A stretch of DNA of 32,217 nucleotides from Bradyrhizobium sp. (GTDB taxonomy: Bacteria > Pseudomonadota > Alphaproteobacteria > Rhizobiales > Xanthobacteraceae): positions 1 through 32,217 of the forward strand of contig NZ_JAUYAN010000301.1 in NCBI RefSeq assembly GCF_030693485.1, in the 5' to 3' direction. Position 1 is the first letter of the stretch, and each line of letters starts with the position of its first letter. Below are positions 8,691-16,490 of the stretch, one piece after another. The notes under the pieces are model-generated. The model was not told the origin of the DNA and did no database searches. It worked only from the letters and a program-made list of their open reading frames with translations. The translations under genes were made by a program, and so were the position numbers.

Positions 8691-9524
8691 CTATCGCGCC
8701 AGCCATTCCTTAACCCGCCTCACCGAGTCCGCGCGCGCTGCCGGATCCGCGCCTAGATGGCCACGCTCCGGCAATGCGGGGTCGGCCGCGGCGCCGATCG
8801 CCTGCGGCGGAAGATTGGCGCGGTCGAAATCGTGCAGCGCGCCGGGATAGACCACGATCCGCGCCAGCGCGCTGCGGCCGCGCGCGCCGTCGACCATCTG
8901 GCGGCAGGCCGGCGGCGAACTGATGTCGTCCCGGGCGCCGATCAGCAGCAGCGTCGGAACCCGTGCGCTCCATCCGAGGCCGGACGAGATCCGGCAGTCC
9001 GGATAGAACGCGATCGCCGAGCGGAAATCCGGCTCGACCTTGCGCGTCGGCGATTGCGGACGCACCGCCCACAGCAAGGCGCTGGCGCCCTCCGCCCATC
9101 CCATCAGGCTGATGCGGTCGCGCGCCGTCCAGGGCTGCTGCTGCAGCCATTGCCGCGAGGCCATGATATCGGCCACCCGCTCACGGCGGGCGTGGACGCG
9201 GCGCTCCTTGACGCGGCACTGCGGCCCCAACTCGCGCGAACCGTAGCTGTCCGGCAGCAGCACCGCCGAGCCGCTCTTCAGCAAGGGCTCGGCCCAGTCG
9301 AGATAGCGCCGCTGCACCGGCCCGGAAAGGCCGGCGAGGCCGCCGCAGCCGTGCAGCGCGATGACGACCGGAAACGGGCCGTCGCCGTCGGGCTTGTACA
9401 GCTGCGCATGGAGCGCGCCGCCGCTGAAGGGGATGTCGACCTGATGCGGCGCCGGCAGCGGCGCTGCATCAGCGGCAGCCGTCAGGAAGAGCGTCAGGAA
9501 TGCAGTGGCTGAGATAAGGCGCAT
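8691..9524 (-). CDS. Exported alpha/beta-hydrolase (dienelactone hydrolase-like) with altered nucleophile elbow
   Basis: Begins with a signal peptide (RLISATAFLTLFLTAAADA), so the product should be periplasmic. The fold markers are the oxyanion segment VVIALHGCGGLAGL, the elbow region ISLMGWAEGASALL, the acid region LLIGARDDISSPPAC and the catalytic-type His in YPGALHDFDRANL. At the elbow, where this family usually has GxSxG or GxCxG, the sequence reads GWAEG: the nucleophile position is Ala (residue 150 counted from the upstream GTG at 9542). Acid and His are kept. Either another residue acts, or the protein is a non-catalytic or substrate-binding homologue. I start at the ATG at 9524, with GGAA just upstream; the GTG at 9542 would add six residues. 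Confidence 0.85.
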   Translation of the reverse strand: MRLISATAFLTLFLTAAADAAPLPAPHQVDIPFSGGALHAQLYKPDGDGPFPVVIALHGCGGLAGLSGPVQRRYLDWAEPLLKSGSAVLLPDSYGSRELGPQCRVKERRVHARRERVADIMASRQWLQQQPWTARDRISLMGWAEGASALLWAVRPQSPTRKVEPDFRSAIAFYPDCRISSGLGWSARVPTLLLIGARDDISSPPACRQMVDGARGRSALARIVVYPGALHDFDRANLPPQAIGAAADPALPERGHLGADPAARADSVRRVKEWLAR

Positions 9525-9626
9525 CACGTTCCGGGTTGCCACGAGGACAGCGGTCCAGACGATCCAAGCCTATCATGCGTCAAAAGCCTAAAATCATCAC
9601 AAATCGGTGGGTTTGACGGGCGGACA

Positions 9627-9655
9627 CATGCGACCTATCTGTGATAGATCGCATG
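9627..9655. promoter_or_regulatory. 29-base dyad in a divergent intergenic region
   Basis: Arms CATGCGACCTATC and GATAGATCGCATG match at 12 of 13 positions around the 3-base centre TGT. The dyad sits about 100 bases upstream of the hydrolase start and 60 bases upstream of the DUF2093 start, in the only space where their promoters can lie. It could be a repressor or activator site. On the minus-strand RNA the single mismatch becomes a G-U pair, so a hairpin in the hydrolase leader is an alternative. No regulator is assigned. Confidence 0.5.
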
Positions 9656-9714
9656 CTGGAAAAGCAGTTAGCCTGCGCCCTGAATCCCAGGGGACTGGCC
9701 GGAGACGTTCAACC

Positions 9715-9936
9715 GTGCTGAATAAATTCGGCCCCTCGGGCCATGGCGAAGCCCAGGTGCAATATCTCGATGGCGACTTCCGCGTGATCTCGCCGGGAAC
9801 CTATGTGCGCTGCGCGGTGACCGACGCGCGGATACCGCTCGACGAGCTGAAATACTGGAGCGTCGACCTGCAGGAGGCCTACGCGATACCGAACGCGGTG
9901 CTGCAGCGGCATTATCCGGCGGCGGTGAAGGGTTGA
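9715..9936 (+). CDS. DUF2093 family small protein
   Basis: A small (73 aa) cytoplasmic protein of the alphaproteobacterial DUF2093 family, recognised from the compact conserved core: VQYLDGDFRVISPGTYVRCAV followed by IPLDELKYWSVDLQEAY. There is no signal peptide or membrane segment. The function of the family is not known to me. I start at a GTG (product MLNKFGPSG...), with GGAG about ten bases upstream. The frame extends further 5' to a GTG at 9607, but that extension runs through the dyad at 9627-9655 and is not family-like. A repeat element begins nine bases beyond the stop. Confidence 0.8.
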   Translation: MLNKFGPSGHGEAQVQYLDGDFRVISPGTYVRCAVTDARIPLDELKYWSVDLQEAYAIPNAVLQRHYPAAVKG

Positions 9937-9944
9937 AGGTATTT

Positions 9945-10064
9945 GGTCGTCCCTGCGAACGCGGGGACCCATACGCCGTGCCGTCTCGTTACGGCAATAC
10001 GGTCGAGACCTTCTTCAGCAACAGATGACCGGGATTATGGGTCCCGGCGTTCGCCGGGACGACC
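9945..10064. repeat. MITE-like palindromic element with about 29-base terminal inverted repeats
   Basis: The left end (9945-9973, starting GGTCGTCCCTGCGAACGC) and the right end (10036-10064, ending TCGCCGGGACGACC) are inverted copies with few differences. They enclose about 62 bases with no open frame. No transposase is encoded. I recognise the end sequence as a widespread intergenic palindrome of Bradyrhizobium-like genomes (from memory, not searched). Its right end overlaps the 3' end of lpxK and provides that gene's final codons and stop. Confidence 0.8.
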
Positions 10065-11090
10065 AGAGTTTTTGCTGAACTTCTTCTCTCTCGCCTTGAA
10101 CAGCTGACCGCTCGCGAACTTGCGCAACCCCGCGGCATCGTCGAACTCCAGCGTCACCGCGAACGGCACGATGCCGTGCGCCCAGGACGGAATCCCCCCG
10201 GCCGTCCGCAGCCGCGCCAGATCCTTTTCCGTCGTCACCGACGTCAGCCCCTCGCGCGCGGCTTCGGCGATCAGCGCCTCGATCTCGCCCTGCGAAAACG
10301 GGTGATGATCGGCAAAGGCGCGCTCCCGCACCACCTCGATTCCACTGGCGCGCAGCGTCCGGAAGAAGCGGCCGGGATCGCCGATGCCGGCGAAGGCCAG
10401 TACGCGCTTGTCGGCAAGTGCGGCTACCGAGGCGTCGGTCGGCTTCAGGCGTGCCGCGAACACCGGTCCGCCTTGCGCGGCGATCGCGGCGGCGACGGCG
10501 TTGGCGGCCGCGCCATTGCCGATCACGATCAGCGCGTCGGTGCGGGCGAGCTGCTGATGCAGCGGCGCACGCAAGGGTCCCGCGGGAAACACGCAGGCGT
10601 TGCCGAGACCGCGGTCGCTGTCGATCACGATCAGCGAAGCATCCTTGGCGACGGCGGGATTCTGAAAGCCGTCATCCATCAGGATCACGCTGGCGCCCTG
10701 CGACCGCGCCAGGGCGACGCCATTGAGGCGATCGCGCGCCACCGCCACCGGCACCGTCGCGGCCAGCATCAGCGGCTCGTCGCCGACATCGGCGGCGGCG
10801 TGGCGCGCAAGGTCGACCATGACCGGGCCGCGCAACCGGCCGCCATAGCCGCGGCTGAGCACGACCGGCGTCTCGCCGAGATCGCGCAGCAATCGCGTGA
10901 GGGCCAAGACGGTGGGGGTCTTGCCGGCGCCGCCGGTGTGATAATTGCCGACGCAGAGCACGGGGATGCCGGCATCGAAACCCTCGCGCTGCATGCGCTG
11001 GCCCGCTACCGCGCCATAGAGCGCGCCAAGCGGCAACAGCAAACGCGAAATCCAGGACGGGGGCCGGTGCCAGAAGGCCGGCTCACGCAT
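10035..11090 (-). CDS. lpxK: Tetraacyldisaccharide 4'-kinase
   Basis: Phosphorylates the 4' position of the lipid A disaccharide precursor at the inner face of the cytoplasmic membrane, the sixth step of lipid A synthesis. An amphipathic N-terminal segment (SWISRLLLPLGALYGAVAG) suits membrane association. The P-loop is GNYHTGGAGKTPT (about 49-60), followed by VVLSRGYGG, the GDEPLMLA segment and MDDGFQN at 138-144, all typical of LpxK. The start overlaps the end of waaA by eight bases, implying translational coupling. The last residues, SGRPGERRDP, and the TAA stop lie inside the terminal inverted repeat of the element at 9945-10064. The native C-terminus has therefore been replaced or extended by repeat-encoded sequence after the Lys-rich stretch FKAREKKFSKN. 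The catalytic core is complete at 351 aa, so activity is probably kept. Confidence 0.95.
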   Translation of the reverse strand: MREPAFWHRPPSWISRLLLPLGALYGAVAGQRMQREGFDAGIPVLCVGNYHTGGAGKTPTVLALTRLLRDLGETPVVLSRGYGGRLRGPVMVDLARHAAADVGDEPLMLAATVPVAVARDRLNGVALARSQGASVILMDDGFQNPAVAKDASLIVIDSDRGLGNACVFPAGPLRAPLHQQLARTDALIVIGNGAAANAVAAAIAAQGGPVFAARLKPTDASVAALADKRVLAFAGIGDPGRFFRTLRASGIEVVRERAFADHHPFSQGEIEALIAEAAREGLTSVTTEKDLARLRTAGGIPSWAHGIVPFAVTLEFDDAAGLRKFASGQLFKAREKKFSKNSGRPGERRDP

Positions 11091-12369
11091 TGGCCGCTCC
11101 CATCTCGAGCCGCAACTGCAACAGATAGGGTTCGAGTGCCGTCAGCGTGCGATCGAGCGCGCCGCCGAGCTGTTCGACCACGCGCGCCGAAGCCGCCACC
11201 GACTCGTCGCGCACCGCCGGATTGGCCAGCAACTGGCCGAGCTGCTTGACCAGCGCTTCCTGGGTGTCGGCCTGCCTGGCGCCGCCGGCGCGATCAAGCG
11301 CCTCGTAGACGTCGGTGAAATTGAACACGTGCGGGCCATGGACGATCGACGCGCCGAGCTTGACCGCCTCGATCGGATTCTGCCCGCCATGCGGCACCAG
11401 CGAGCCGCCCATGAACACGACCGGCGCCAGCCGGTAGAACAATCCAAGTTCGCCCATGGTGTCCGCGACGTAGATGTCGGTGGTCGCCGTCGGCAATTCC
11501 TCGCGCGACCGCAAGCCTGCGTGCAGGCCGCAAGCCTCGATCGTGCGGGCGATCGCCTCGCCGCGATCGGCATGCCGGGGCACGATCACGGTCAGCAGCG
11601 AGGGAAAGAATCCCGCCAGCGTCCGGTGTGCCTCACACAGGATTTCCTCCTCGCCGGGATGAGTCGACGCCGCGACGATGATCGGACGGCCGCGCGTCAC
11701 CGAAATCAGCCGCTCCAGTTTGGCAGGATCGGCGGGCGGCGCCGGCACGTCGAGCTTCAGGTTTCCCGTGGTGACGACGTTGCGGCTGCCGAGCGCGGCA
11801 AAGCGTTCGGCGTCGAGCTTCGACTGGGCGAGACAGACCTCGAACTTTCCGAGCAAAGCCGAGATCGTGCCGCTCATCCGGTTCCAGCGCGGAAACGAGC
11901 GCTGCGACATCCGGCCGTTGATCAGCACCATCGGCAGCCGCCGAGCCGCGCTCGACAGGATCAGATTGGGCCACAGGTCGGATTCGATGAACAGCGCCAG
12001 CGAAGGCCGCCAGTGATCGAGAAAGCGCCCGACATAGCGCGGCGAATCGTAGGGCACATATTGATGGATGATATCGGCGGGGAAGCGCTTGGCGACGATA
12101 TCGGCCGAGGTCACCGTGCCCGACGTCAGCAGGATTCGCAGATTGAGCTCCCGCAATCGTTCTATCAGGCCCGCGGCCGCCAGCACTTCGCCGACGCTGG
12201 CGCCGTGAATCCACACCAGCGGCCCGTGCGGCCGGACATCCGCACTCATGCCGCGGCGCTCGCCGACCCGCGCCGGATCCTCCTTGCCCTGCTTCAGCCG
12301 CCGCTTGATCAGCGCCGGCGCCAACGGCATCATCGCCGAAGACAGCTTCCGGTAAACCCGCAGCGTCAT
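11083..12369 (-). CDS. waaA: 3-deoxy-D-manno-octulosonic acid (Kdo) transferase
   Basis: A GT-B, family 30 glycosyltransferase that adds Kdo from CMP-Kdo to the lipid A precursor at the cytoplasmic membrane. From the chosen ATG the product has 428 aa, with an N-terminal hydrophobic/basic membrane-binding segment (MTLRVYRKLSSAMMPLAPAL). The acceptor-site motif WIHGASVGE holds the catalytic Glu at E61, and the donor-site motif is GGSLVPHGGQNPIEA. The conserved ESDLWPNL and INGRMSQRSF blocks are present. The frame is open to an ATG at 12417, but that would overlap the acyltransferase gene and add non-family residues; the start at 12367-12369 leaves a 10-base gap. Its end overlaps lpxK. Whether it adds one or two Kdo residues cannot be read from sequence. 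Confidence 0.95.
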   Translation of the reverse strand: MTLRVYRKLSSAMMPLAPALIKRRLKQGKEDPARVGERRGMSADVRPHGPLVWIHGASVGEVLAAAGLIERLRELNLRILLTSGTVTSADIVAKRFPADIIHQYVPYDSPRYVGRFLDHWRPSLALFIESDLWPNLILSSAARRLPMVLINGRMSQRSFPRWNRMSGTISALLGKFEVCLAQSKLDAERFAALGSRNVVTTGNLKLDVPAPPADPAKLERLISVTRGRPIIVAASTHPGEEEILCEAHRTLAGFFPSLLTVIVPRHADRGEAIARTIEACGLHAGLRSREELPTATTDIYVADTMGELGLFYRLAPVVFMGGSLVPHGGQNPIEAVKLGASIVHGPHVFNFTDVYEALDRAGGARQADTQEALVKQLGQLLANPAVRDESVAASARVVEQLGGALDRTLTALEPYLLQLRLEMGAANA

Positions 12370-12379
12370 CGGCAGGGGG

Positions 12380-13093
12380 TTAGTCAAGGCCTGCCTCCGG
12401 GCGGCCGACCATCGCATAGGCGCGGCGGGCCGCTTCGTTCAAATAGCCCTCGAGCTGGAGGCGGCACTTTTCCATGGTTTCGGCATCGGCATCCGGCGGT
12501 ACGATCACCGCGTCGACGCCGGTGACTGCACCGCGGCCGAATGGCAAATTGATGGTGGTGCGGTCCCAGTTGTTCAACCGTATGAAACGGCTGGTCACCA
12601 TCGCGAAGGGCACGATCGGCCGGCCGGATTCCCGCGCCAGCATGATGATGCCGAGCCCGGCCACCCGCGAGCGCTTCGGCACGTCGGCGGTGGATGCGAC
12701 ATTGTACCCCTCCTCGAGCGCCTGCACCATTTGCCTGAACGCGCCGACGCCGCCCTTGCGGTTGAAGGCGCCGCCATGATCGCCGGAGCCGCGGATCGTC
12801 TCGATGCCGAGCCGTTCGGCGGCGATGGCGTTGAACTCACCGTCGCGATGCCTTGATATCAGCACCTTGGCACGATGGGTTGCCTTGGTCTTGACGAAGG
12901 GGGTGAGGAAATGCTGGCCGTGCCAGAATGCGAAGATCAACGGCTGGTGCGGTTCCGCCATTTCATAGATGTTGGGCGGATCGAAACTGAACCTGTTGGT
13001 CAGCCAGACCAGCCGCAGGTATTCGGCCGCGAGAACACCCACCGCGCGCTGAATCCAGCTGCTGCGCAGCACATTGCGAAGAAGCTTTTTCAA
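12380..13093 (-). CDS. DUF374 lysophospholipid acyltransferase-family protein
   Basis: A 237-aa member of the DUF374 branch of the PlsC/LpxL-like acyltransferase fold, expected at the inner membrane. The N-terminus is basic and hydrophobic (RSSWIQRAVGVLAAEYLRLVW). The block FAFWHGQHFLTPF carries the family His, followed by LISRHRDGEFNAIAAERLGIETIRGS, which resembles the substrate-binding GSS-type block, and STADVPKRSRVAGLGIIMLARESGRPIVP. Its place between DUF4170 and waaA in a lipid A/Kdo cluster suggests it acylates lipid A or a related lipid; the acceptor is an inference. Its start overlaps the end of the DUF4170 gene by four bases (ATGA), so the two are translationally coupled. Confidence 0.88.
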   Translation of the reverse strand: MKKLLRNVLRSSWIQRAVGVLAAEYLRLVWLTNRFSFDPPNIYEMAEPHQPLIFAFWHGQHFLTPFVKTKATHRAKVLISRHRDGEFNAIAAERLGIETIRGSGDHGGAFNRKGGVGAFRQMVQALEEGYNVASTADVPKRSRVAGLGIIMLARESGRPIVPFAMVTSRFIRLNNWDRTTINLPFGRGAVTGVDAVIVPPDADAETMEKCRLQLEGYLNEAARRAYAMVGRPEAGLD

Positions 13094-13338
13094 CGGGCAG
13101 GCTTCGTGTCTTGACCCGGATCGAGCAGCCGGTGGAGGTGCACGACGAAGTAGCGCATATGGGCGTTGTCCACGGTCTGCTGCGCCTTGGCTTTCCAGGC
13201 CGCATGTGCCGACGCGTAACTGGGGAATACGCCGACGATCTCGACGGCATCGAGATCCTTGAAGGTGGTGTGTTCGAGGTCGGTCAACTCGCCCCCGATG
13301 ACGAGATGCAGCAATTGCTGCTGGGCACTATCTGGCAT
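13090..13338 (-). CDS. DUF4170 family small protein
   Basis: An 82-aa soluble protein with the features of DUF4170: LLHLVIGGEL, then DAVEIVGVFPSYASAHAAWKAKAQ and TVDNAHMRYFVVHLHRLLDP. No membrane segment or signal peptide. Its biochemical role is not known to me. It sits immediately upstream of, and overlaps by four bases, the DUF374 acyltransferase gene in the lipid A cluster, which suggests an accessory role in that pathway. It follows the CysQ-like gene by 80 bases, enough for an internal promoter. Confidence 0.82.
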   Translation of the reverse strand: MPDSAQQQLLHLVIGGELTDLEHTTFKDLDAVEIVGVFPSYASAHAAWKAKAQQTVDNAHMRYFVVHLHRLLDPGQDTKPAR

Positions 13339-13418
13339 GTTTCTTTTCCTAATGCGGTGCCCGGCAAAGCAGCGGCGGTCTTAACACGTATCGAGTCGTG
13401 ACGCGTATCGTGGGACGC

Positions 13419-14252
13419 TCAGGGCAGCGGATGGTTGCGGAAATGCTCGACAATGCGCGCATGACGATCGCGTCCCGCGGCCACCAGCACCCCGTGCGTC
13501 ACTTCCCGGCGATTGTAGAGGATCGGATCCCCCGAGAGCGCGGTCATGTTACCATTCGCTTCCTGCACGATCAAATTGGCCGCGGCAAGGTCCCAGTCAC
13601 GGCTCTGGCCCCCGGCAAAAGCAGCTTCCAGGCCACCATGTGCGACCCGGCACAGCCGTAGCGCCAGCGACCCGATTCGGGGGTGAAGCACCGTGTCTCC
13701 GGACGAGGCGTTGAGCCGTTCCACCAGCGGCTTCGGACCGGCAACGCGAGAAAAATCCAGCTCGGCGCCGGTTGCCGCACCAACGGACACGCCGTTCAGC
13801 GTCGCGCCCTGCCCGCGCACCGCGAAGAAAAATTCGTCGCTGACCGGCACGAAAACCGCCGCCAGCACCGGCGTCGCATCCTCGACCAGCGCCACGCTGA
13901 CGCACCAGTCCTCGCGGCCGGCGAGATAACCGCGGGTGCCGTCGATCGGATCGACGATCCAGGTCAGCCGCTTGCCGAGACGCTTGTCGTCATCGACGCT
14001 TTCCTCCGACAGCCAGCCATAATCGGGTGTGGCCGTGCGCAGCCTGCTCTCCAGCAGGTCGTTAGTCCTGATGTCGGCCTCCGACACCGGCGACGACGCG
14101 CCCTTGGTCCAGTTCTTCAGTTCGGTACGGAACAGCGACAATGCCAGCGCGCCGGCCTCGCGCACGCTATCGGTGAGCAAGGCGGCATCCCGCGCCAGCA
14201 TCTCGCGCGTCAAGATCCCGTCGTGCACGCGCTCGGCGCTAACGTCCGCCAA
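13419..14252 (-). CDS. cysQ: Inositol monophosphatase-family phosphatase, probably 3'(2'),5'-bisphosphate nucleotidase (CysQ-like)
   Basis: A Mg-dependent, Li-sensitive-type phosphatase fold. The metal ligands lie in WLSEES (about 80-85), WIVDPIDGTRGY (98-109) and SRDWDLAAANLIVQEA (W220/D221). The spacing and the 277-aa length fit CysQ-type enzymes that hydrolyse 3'-phosphoadenosine 5'-phosphate; other IMPase substrates remain possible. The start is a TTG at 14250-14252, overlapping the end of pmbA by 14 bases. GAGGG lies about eight bases upstream, within the last codons of pmbA, while the later ATG (14201) has no comparable site. This argues for translational coupling to pmbA. It opens the minus-strand run toward the lipid A genes. 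Confidence 0.85.
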   Translation of the reverse strand: MADVSAERVHDGILTREMLARDAALLTDSVREAGALALSLFRTELKNWTKGASSPVSEADIRTNDLLESRLRTATPDYGWLSEESVDDDKRLGKRLTWIVDPIDGTRGYLAGREDWCVSVALVEDATPVLAAVFVPVSDEFFFAVRGQGATLNGVSVGAATGAELDFSRVAGPKPLVERLNASSGDTVLHPRIGSLALRLCRVAHGGLEAAFAGGQSRDWDLAAANLIVQEANGNMTALSGDPILYNRREVTHGVLVAAGRDRHARIVEHFRNHPLP

Positions 14253-15639
14253 GCGTCAGTCCCTCGATGCGAACCGTCGGCGCATTGACGCCGTAACGGA
14301 ATTCCAGATCGTTGGCTGGAATCATCGACTTGAATATCTCCAGCAGATGCCCGGCGATGGTGACCTCGCTCACCGCATAGGTGATCTCGCCATTCTCGAT
14401 CCAGAATCCGGAAGCGCCGCGGCTGTAGTCGCCGGTGACGCCGTTGACGCCGGAGCCGATCAGGTCGGTGACGTAAAAACCCTGCTTGATGTCGGCAATC
14501 AGCTCGGCCGGCGTGGCTTCGCCTGCCTCCATATGCAGATTGTAGGATCCCGGCGAGGGCGACGAGGACACGCCGCGATGCGCATGGCCTGTGGTGACCA
14601 GCCCGAGCTCGCGTGCGGTCGCGCAATCCAGCAACCAGGAGGTCAGCACGCCCTCGTCGATGATCGCGAGCTTCTTCACCTTGACGCCCTCGGCGTCGAA
14701 CGTCTGCGAGCGCAGGCCGCGCACCCGCAACGGATCGTCGATGATGCGGATGTTCTTCGCAAACAGTTGCTGGCCGAGGCGATCCTTCAGGAAGGAGGTC
14801 TTGCGCGCGATCGAGGCGCCGTTCACCGCGCCGACGAGATGGCCGACCAGCGAGCCGGAAACCCGGGGGTCGAACACCACTGATACCTTGCAGGTCTCGA
14901 CCTTGCGCGGATTGGCGCGCGCGACGGTGCGCTCGCCCGCTCTGCGGCCGACGCTTTCGGGCGAGGCGAGATCGGAAGCATGCGGCGCCGAAGTGTAGTC
15001 GTAGTCGCGTTCCATGCCGGTGCCGTCCCCTGATATCGCGGTCATCGAGATGCCCTGGCTGGAGCGCAGATAGGAGCCGTGAAAGCCGGTCGAGGTCACC
15101 AGCACCATGCCGCCGATGCCGGTCGAGGCCGATGCCCCGCCCGATTTGCTGACGCCCTTGACCGCGAGTGCAGCGGCTTCGGCTTCGCAGGCGCGGCGTT
15201 CGAGCTCGGATGTCGAAGGAACCCTGGGATCGAGCAGATCGAGATTGGGAAAATCGCGCGCCAGCAACGACGGATCGGCGAGCCCGACATACTTGTCGTC
15301 GGGCGCCACCCGCGCCATCGCGACGGCGCGCTCGGCCAATTTCGCGACGCCATCGCCGCTGACGTCGTTGGTGGAGACCACCGCCTGGCGCTGTCCGACC
15401 AGCACGCGCAGTCCGACATCGTCGCCCTCGGAGCGTTCGGATTCCTCGACGCGGCCGTCGCGCACCTCGACACCTTGCGAGATGCCGCGCATCGCCACCG
15501 CATCGGCGGCATCGGCGCCGGCGCGTTTGGCCGCCTCGACAAGACGTTGCGCCAGCGTGCTCAGCGCCGATTGATCGAACAGGTCGGAAGAGGCGGCTTT
15601 CGAGGAAAGCGCCGATGCGGCGGATGGTGAAGAGATCAC
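14239..15639 (-). CDS. pmbA: TldD/PmbA family protein, TldE-type subunit
   Basis: A cytoplasmic 466-aa member of the TldD/PmbA family, whose TldD-TldE heterodimer digests unfolded peptides and matures some modified peptides. The N-terminal block SQGVEVRDGRVEESERSEGDDVGLRVLVGQR and the C-terminal VTGDYSRGASGFWIENGEITYAV with SEVTIAGHLLEIFK are characteristic. No HExxxH zinc site is present, so this is the non-catalytic TldE/PmbA partner and a TldD should lie elsewhere in the genome. I start at a GTG (15637-15639) preceded by AAGGGA about nine bases upstream. The frame is open to 15699, but the added residues look non-coding. The gene overlaps cysQ at its end and is divergent from the DUF6101 gene. 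Confidence 0.9.
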   Translation of the reverse strand: MISSPSAASALSSKAASSDLFDQSALSTLAQRLVEAAKRAGADAADAVAMRGISQGVEVRDGRVEESERSEGDDVGLRVLVGQRQAVVSTNDVSGDGVAKLAERAVAMARVAPDDKYVGLADPSLLARDFPNLDLLDPRVPSTSELERRACEAEAAALAVKGVSKSGGASASTGIGGMVLVTSTGFHGSYLRSSQGISMTAISGDGTGMERDYDYTSAPHASDLASPESVGRRAGERTVARANPRKVETCKVSVVFDPRVSGSLVGHLVGAVNGASIARKTSFLKDRLGQQLFAKNIRIIDDPLRVRGLRSQTFDAEGVKVKKLAIIDEGVLTSWLLDCATARELGLVTTGHAHRGVSSSPSPGSYNLHMEAGEATPAELIADIKQGFYVTDLIGSGVNGVTGDYSRGASGFWIENGEITYAVSEVTIAGHLLEIFKSMIPANDLEFRYGVNAPTVRIEGLTLGGR

Positions 15640-15936
15640 GAATAAAATCCCTTGGGATTGAGGAGCATTCAAGGGGCGTCGAGGAGCGCCCGAAAGCAAA
15701 TCAGCAGACCCTTCAGATGTGCCTGATTCACAGCGATTTCAAGCATTTGTTGCAGCGGAAAGCGAATGATTTTCGGCATGCCCGCAAGGTCTCGTCAATC
15801 ATGTCGGCCAAGGACTTGTCAATCATGCAAGCGGGTGACGGCGGATTAACCAGCCTTTTTAAGCGAATCCGGATCGGGCTCGGCTACGGTCTCACACATC
15901 GACCGGGAACATAATCCCGGCGGGGAGATAAAAGCC
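15640..15936. other. Divergent promoter region between pmbA and the DUF6101 gene
   Basis: About 300 bases that must contain both promoters. A plus-strand open frame (15615-15914) spans most of it but overlaps the start of pmbA, has no ribosome-binding site and shows no domain, so I do not call it. CTTGTCAATCATG at about 15814-15826 could hold a -35-like element toward DUF6101, but no good -10 partner is evident. Confidence 0.4.
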
Positions 15937-16461
15937 GTGAGGCGTCAAACAGCAACAAGCGGGATCAATCCCGCCGGGTCGAGCCGCGCCTTGCGGCTCG
16001 ACCCTCTTTCCCTGCCCGTCCGCTTCGATGCGCATGATACCCGCGCAGATGGCGGCGTGCGGAACATCGAACTTCATCGCGAACGCGTCGTGCTGCGCCG
16101 TGCCGTCAGCGGCATGCAGATGGCGATCAACGTCCGTGTCAGCGATTTTCTCGGCGTCGCGCTGCGCGGCATCGACGAAGCGCAGATGCTGGTGCTGGTG
16201 CATCGCGATCCCTCATTGTCGATCCCCTTGTGCGTCAGCTCCGACCGCGAGGAAATCGCCGCCGCCTGGCAGATGTGGAGCGAGATCTTCGCGCTTCCGC
16301 AAATAAAGGAAGACAAGACGCGCGAACCCGCGCCGCGGCGCCGGCGTCACAACGCTATCCGCGCCCGGCGACCGAAATTCCTGGTGCGGCGGCGGGCCGG
16401 AGGTCTGATCAATCCGGCCAATATCCATCAGGGCGAGCGCGAAATCATCGCGCGGAATTGA
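15937..16461 (+). CDS. DUF6101 family protein
   Basis: A 174-aa soluble protein that I match from memory to the DUF6101 family of Bradyrhizobium relatives. The core reads LDPLSLPVRFDAHDTRADGG, then VVLRRAVSGMQMAINVRVSDFLGVALR and LVLVHRDPSLSIPLCVSSDREEIAAAWQMWSEIF. The C-terminal third is strongly basic (PRRRRHNAIRARRPKFLVRRRAGG), which could contact nucleic acid or membrane phosphate groups, though no function is established. There is no signal peptide or membrane helix. The start is a GTG with GGGGAG about nine bases upstream. It stands alone: divergent from pmbA and converging on ubiA across a palindromic element. Confidence 0.75.
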   Translation: MRRQTATSGINPAGSSRALRLDPLSLPVRFDAHDTRADGGVRNIELHRERVVLRRAVSGMQMAINVRVSDFLGVALRGIDEAQMLVLVHRDPSLSIPLCVSSDREEIAAAWQMWSEIFALPQIKEDKTREPAPRRRRHNAIRARRPKFLVRRRAGGLINPANIHQGEREIIARN

Positions 16462-16490
16462 GTTCGGCTTTCATCTTGCGGAGCATACCG

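Noticed and set aside
14239..15639. Possible zinc protease activity of the PmbA-type protein
   Set aside because: No HExxxH-like zinc site is present, so it is the TldE-type partner and not the catalytic TldD.
15615..15914. 99-codon plus-strand open frame between pmbA and the DUF6101 gene
   Set aside because: Overlaps the pmbA start, lacks a ribosome-binding site and shows no recognisable features.
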